A stretch of 15,147 nt of DNA from CAYGXH01 sp964354485 (GTDB lineage: Bacteria > Bacteroidota > Ignavibacteria > UBA10030 > SZUA-254), in contig CAYGZY010000031.1 in assembly GCA_964354485.1 (NCBI GenBank), forward strand, positions 1 to 15,147, given 5' to 3'. Under the pieces are notes generated by a model. The model worked only from the letters and a program-made list of their open reading frames with translations. It did no database searches and was not told where the DNA came from. Made by a program: the position numbers and the translations under genes. Below, piece by piece: positions 13,760 to 15,147 of this stretch (the first letter of the stretch is position 1; every line of letters begins with the position of its first letter).

Positions 13760-15147
13760 ATGGTGAGAAATTTATTATATCATCTTATAATAGTCTTGAT
13801 TGCACTCATCCTCAGCGGAATCCCCGGAGTCATTCTGGCGCAGGCAGAGAGAGCTTTACCATCCTCAAAACACGACTTCCATTTTACGGAAATTCCTAAA
13901 AAGTGGGATGAAGGAATACCTCTCGGGAACGGGATGATGGGTGCGCTCATCTGGCAGCGCGACGGATCACTCCGTTTGGCTCTCGACAGGGCGGATCTCT
14001 GGGATTTGCGGAAAGTGAAGGAGTTTGAGCGCCCGGAATTCCGTTTTTCATGGGTGGTCGATCAGGCAAGGAATAACAATTACGGGAAGGTCCAGGAACT
14101 CTTCGATTTGCCGTATGATCGTGATGCGACTCCTACAAAAATTCCCGCAGGTGCAATTGAAATTCTCATTCCGAACATCGGTGATGTTGAATCCGGTACA
14201 CTAAGACTGCGCGATGCGACGTATGAAATCCGCTGGCGAAATAATACTCGCTTCACGGCGTTCATCCATGCGACTGAACCACGCGGCTGGTTTTATGTTG
14301 AAGGGCTTCCGAACCGCATTAAGCCGCAGGTACTTCCGCCTCCCTACGGCAAGTATGAGATGGATGAAAAGAACGGCAACAGCGGCCCTGCTGGCAACGA
14401 CTTACGGCGATTGAATTACCCCCCGCCGGTTGTCCGGGAGATGGAGCGGGAAATTCTGTACCACCAGGACTGCGCCGATGGTTTTGCATACGATCTGTGG
14501 CTTGGGTGGATATATATTGACGGCAGTTCGCTCCTCGGGTGCTGGACAATCACCCCAAATAAACCGTACGCCCTCAGTAAAGTATCATCCCGTCCTCCGT
14601 CATCAGGAGATGTCACGTGGACTATTATGACAGATGATAAGGCCTCCCATACAGAGTGGTGGAGTACTTACTGGGGAAAATCATCGATTGAAATACCCGA
14701 TTCTATACTTGAGATACAATGGTATCGTGAACTGTATAAGTTCGGATGTACCTCAAGGCGTCTCTCGCCTCCGATTACATTGCAGGCCGTCTGGACGGCG
14801 GATAACGGCAGACTGCCTCCATGGAAAGGCGATTTCCATAATGATCTTAATACACAATTAAGTTACTGGCCTACATACTCGTCAAATCATCTTGAAGAGG
14901 GATTAGCGTTCCTAGACTGGTTATGGTACTGTAAACCGACGGCAGAATTGTATACGAAAACCTATTTTGGAGTGAATGGCTTGAATTTCCCGGGAGTGTC
15001 GACTTTAAACGGTGATCCGATGGGGGGCTGGATACAGTATTCTCTGGGGCCGACAGTCTCCGCCTGGTTGGCACACCATTTCTACCTTCACTGGAAATAC
15101 TCAATGGACCGGGTTTTTCTCAAGGAGCGTGCGTACCCATGGATACG
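13760..15147 (+). CDS. Secreted GH95-like glycosidase (3' partial)
   Basis: An open frame runs from ATG 13760 to the window end without a stop, giving 462 residues of a protein that is usually 750-850. Residues 1-28 are a signal peptide (LIIVLIALIL core, cleavage near ILAQA). The N-terminal beta domain has the GH95-type phrase KKWDEGIPLGNGMMGALIW (47-65) and LDRADLWDLRK (75-85). The start of the (alpha/alpha)6 catalytic barrel reads LQAVWTADNG, then PPWKGDFHNDLNTQLSYWP (353-371 approx.). The end reads LAHHFYLHWKYSMD and FLKERAYPW. In GH95 alpha-L-fucosidases this region normally carries an N-x-N pair; here it is D-x-N (Asp362, Asn364). The catalytic Glu and the late Asp lie beyond the window. 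Start is seven bases after the symporter stop; GAGG (13752-13755) is a weak ribosome site, and GTG 13763 is an alternative. The activity may be alpha-L-fucosidase, a related L-sugar glycosidase, or something new. Confidence 0.85.
   Translation, partial: MVRNLLYHLIIVLIALILSGIPGVILAQAERALPSSKHDFHFTEIPKKWDEGIPLGNGMMGALIWQRDGSLRLALDRADLWDLRKVKEFERPEFRFSWVVDQARNNNYGKVQELFDLPYDRDATPTKIPAGAIEILIPNIGDVESGTLRLRDATYEIRWRNNTRFTAFIHATEPRGWFYVEGLPNRIKPQVLPPPYGKYEMDEKNGNSGPAGNDLRRLNYPPPVVREMEREILYHQDCADGFAYDLWLGWIYIDGSSLLGCWTITPNKPYALSKVSSRPPSSGDVTWTIMTDDKASHTEWWSTYWGKSSIEIPDSILEIQWYRELYKFGCTSRRLSPPITLQAVWTADNGRLPPWKGDFHNDLNTQLSYWPTYSSNHLEEGLAFLDWLWYCKPTAELYTKTYFGVNGLNFPGVSTLNGDPMGGWIQYSLGPTVSAWLAHHFYLHWKYSMDRVFLKERAYPWI

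Overview
This window holds ten genes, all on the + strand and mostly separated by gaps of under 50 bases. It reads as one carbohydrate-uptake and polysaccharide-breakdown cluster, cut at both ends. There are no RNA genes, mobile elements, CRISPR arrays or phage traces, and no stretch over 300 bases lacks a gene. Two genes encode lipoproteins and three more have Sec-type signal peptides, so the host is a diderm bacterium. The style (lipoprotein aldose epimerase, SSS symporter, DUF4838 and GH95-like hydrolases, URO-D-like proteins beside a sugar ABC transporter) suits an anaerobic or facultative polysaccharide degrader of the FCB group (Bacteroidota, Ignavibacteriota, KSB1 or similar) or the PVC group. 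The sequence alone does not fix the phylum.

Layout. (1) Positions 1-1993: the end of an RbsA-type sugar ABC ATPase and its RbsC-type permease. The periplasmic binding protein must lie outside the window. (2) Positions 1998-4152: two divergent uroporphyrinogen-decarboxylase-fold proteins, each 354 residues, of the MtaA/CmuA methyltransferase type rather than HemE. One keeps a full H-x-C...C zinc motif and the other has lost the last Cys. (3) Positions 4153-4269: a 117-base gap with a possible promoter. (4) Positions 4270-9113: two large secreted proteins, a DUF4838 (GH163-like) hydrolase with a C-terminal discoidin-like domain and a serine esterase/peptidase of the alpha/beta-hydrolase fold. 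(5) Positions 9236-12030: a lipoprotein aldose 1-epimerase, a fused nucleotidyltransferase/GHMP-kinase-like protein, and a lipoprotein mutarotase of the L-rhamnose/L-fucose (RhaM, DUF718) family. (6) Positions 12073-13752: a sodium:sugar symporter. (7) Positions 13760-15147: the first 462 residues of a secreted GH95-like glycosidase, open at the window end.

How they may fit together (inference): secreted hydrolases release deoxysugars (L-fucose is favoured by the mutarotase and the GH95-like enzyme) from an acylated glycan. Two extracytoplasmic mutarotases would speed anomer interconversion, and the sugars would enter through the SSS symporter and/or the ABC system. The two least explained parts are the URO-D-like pair, which might handle O-methyl groups, and the nucleotidyltransferase-GHMP fusion, which might phosphorylate a sugar and then activate it as an NDP-sugar. 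No isomerase, aldolase, sulfatase, TonB-dependent receptor or regulator is visible in the window.
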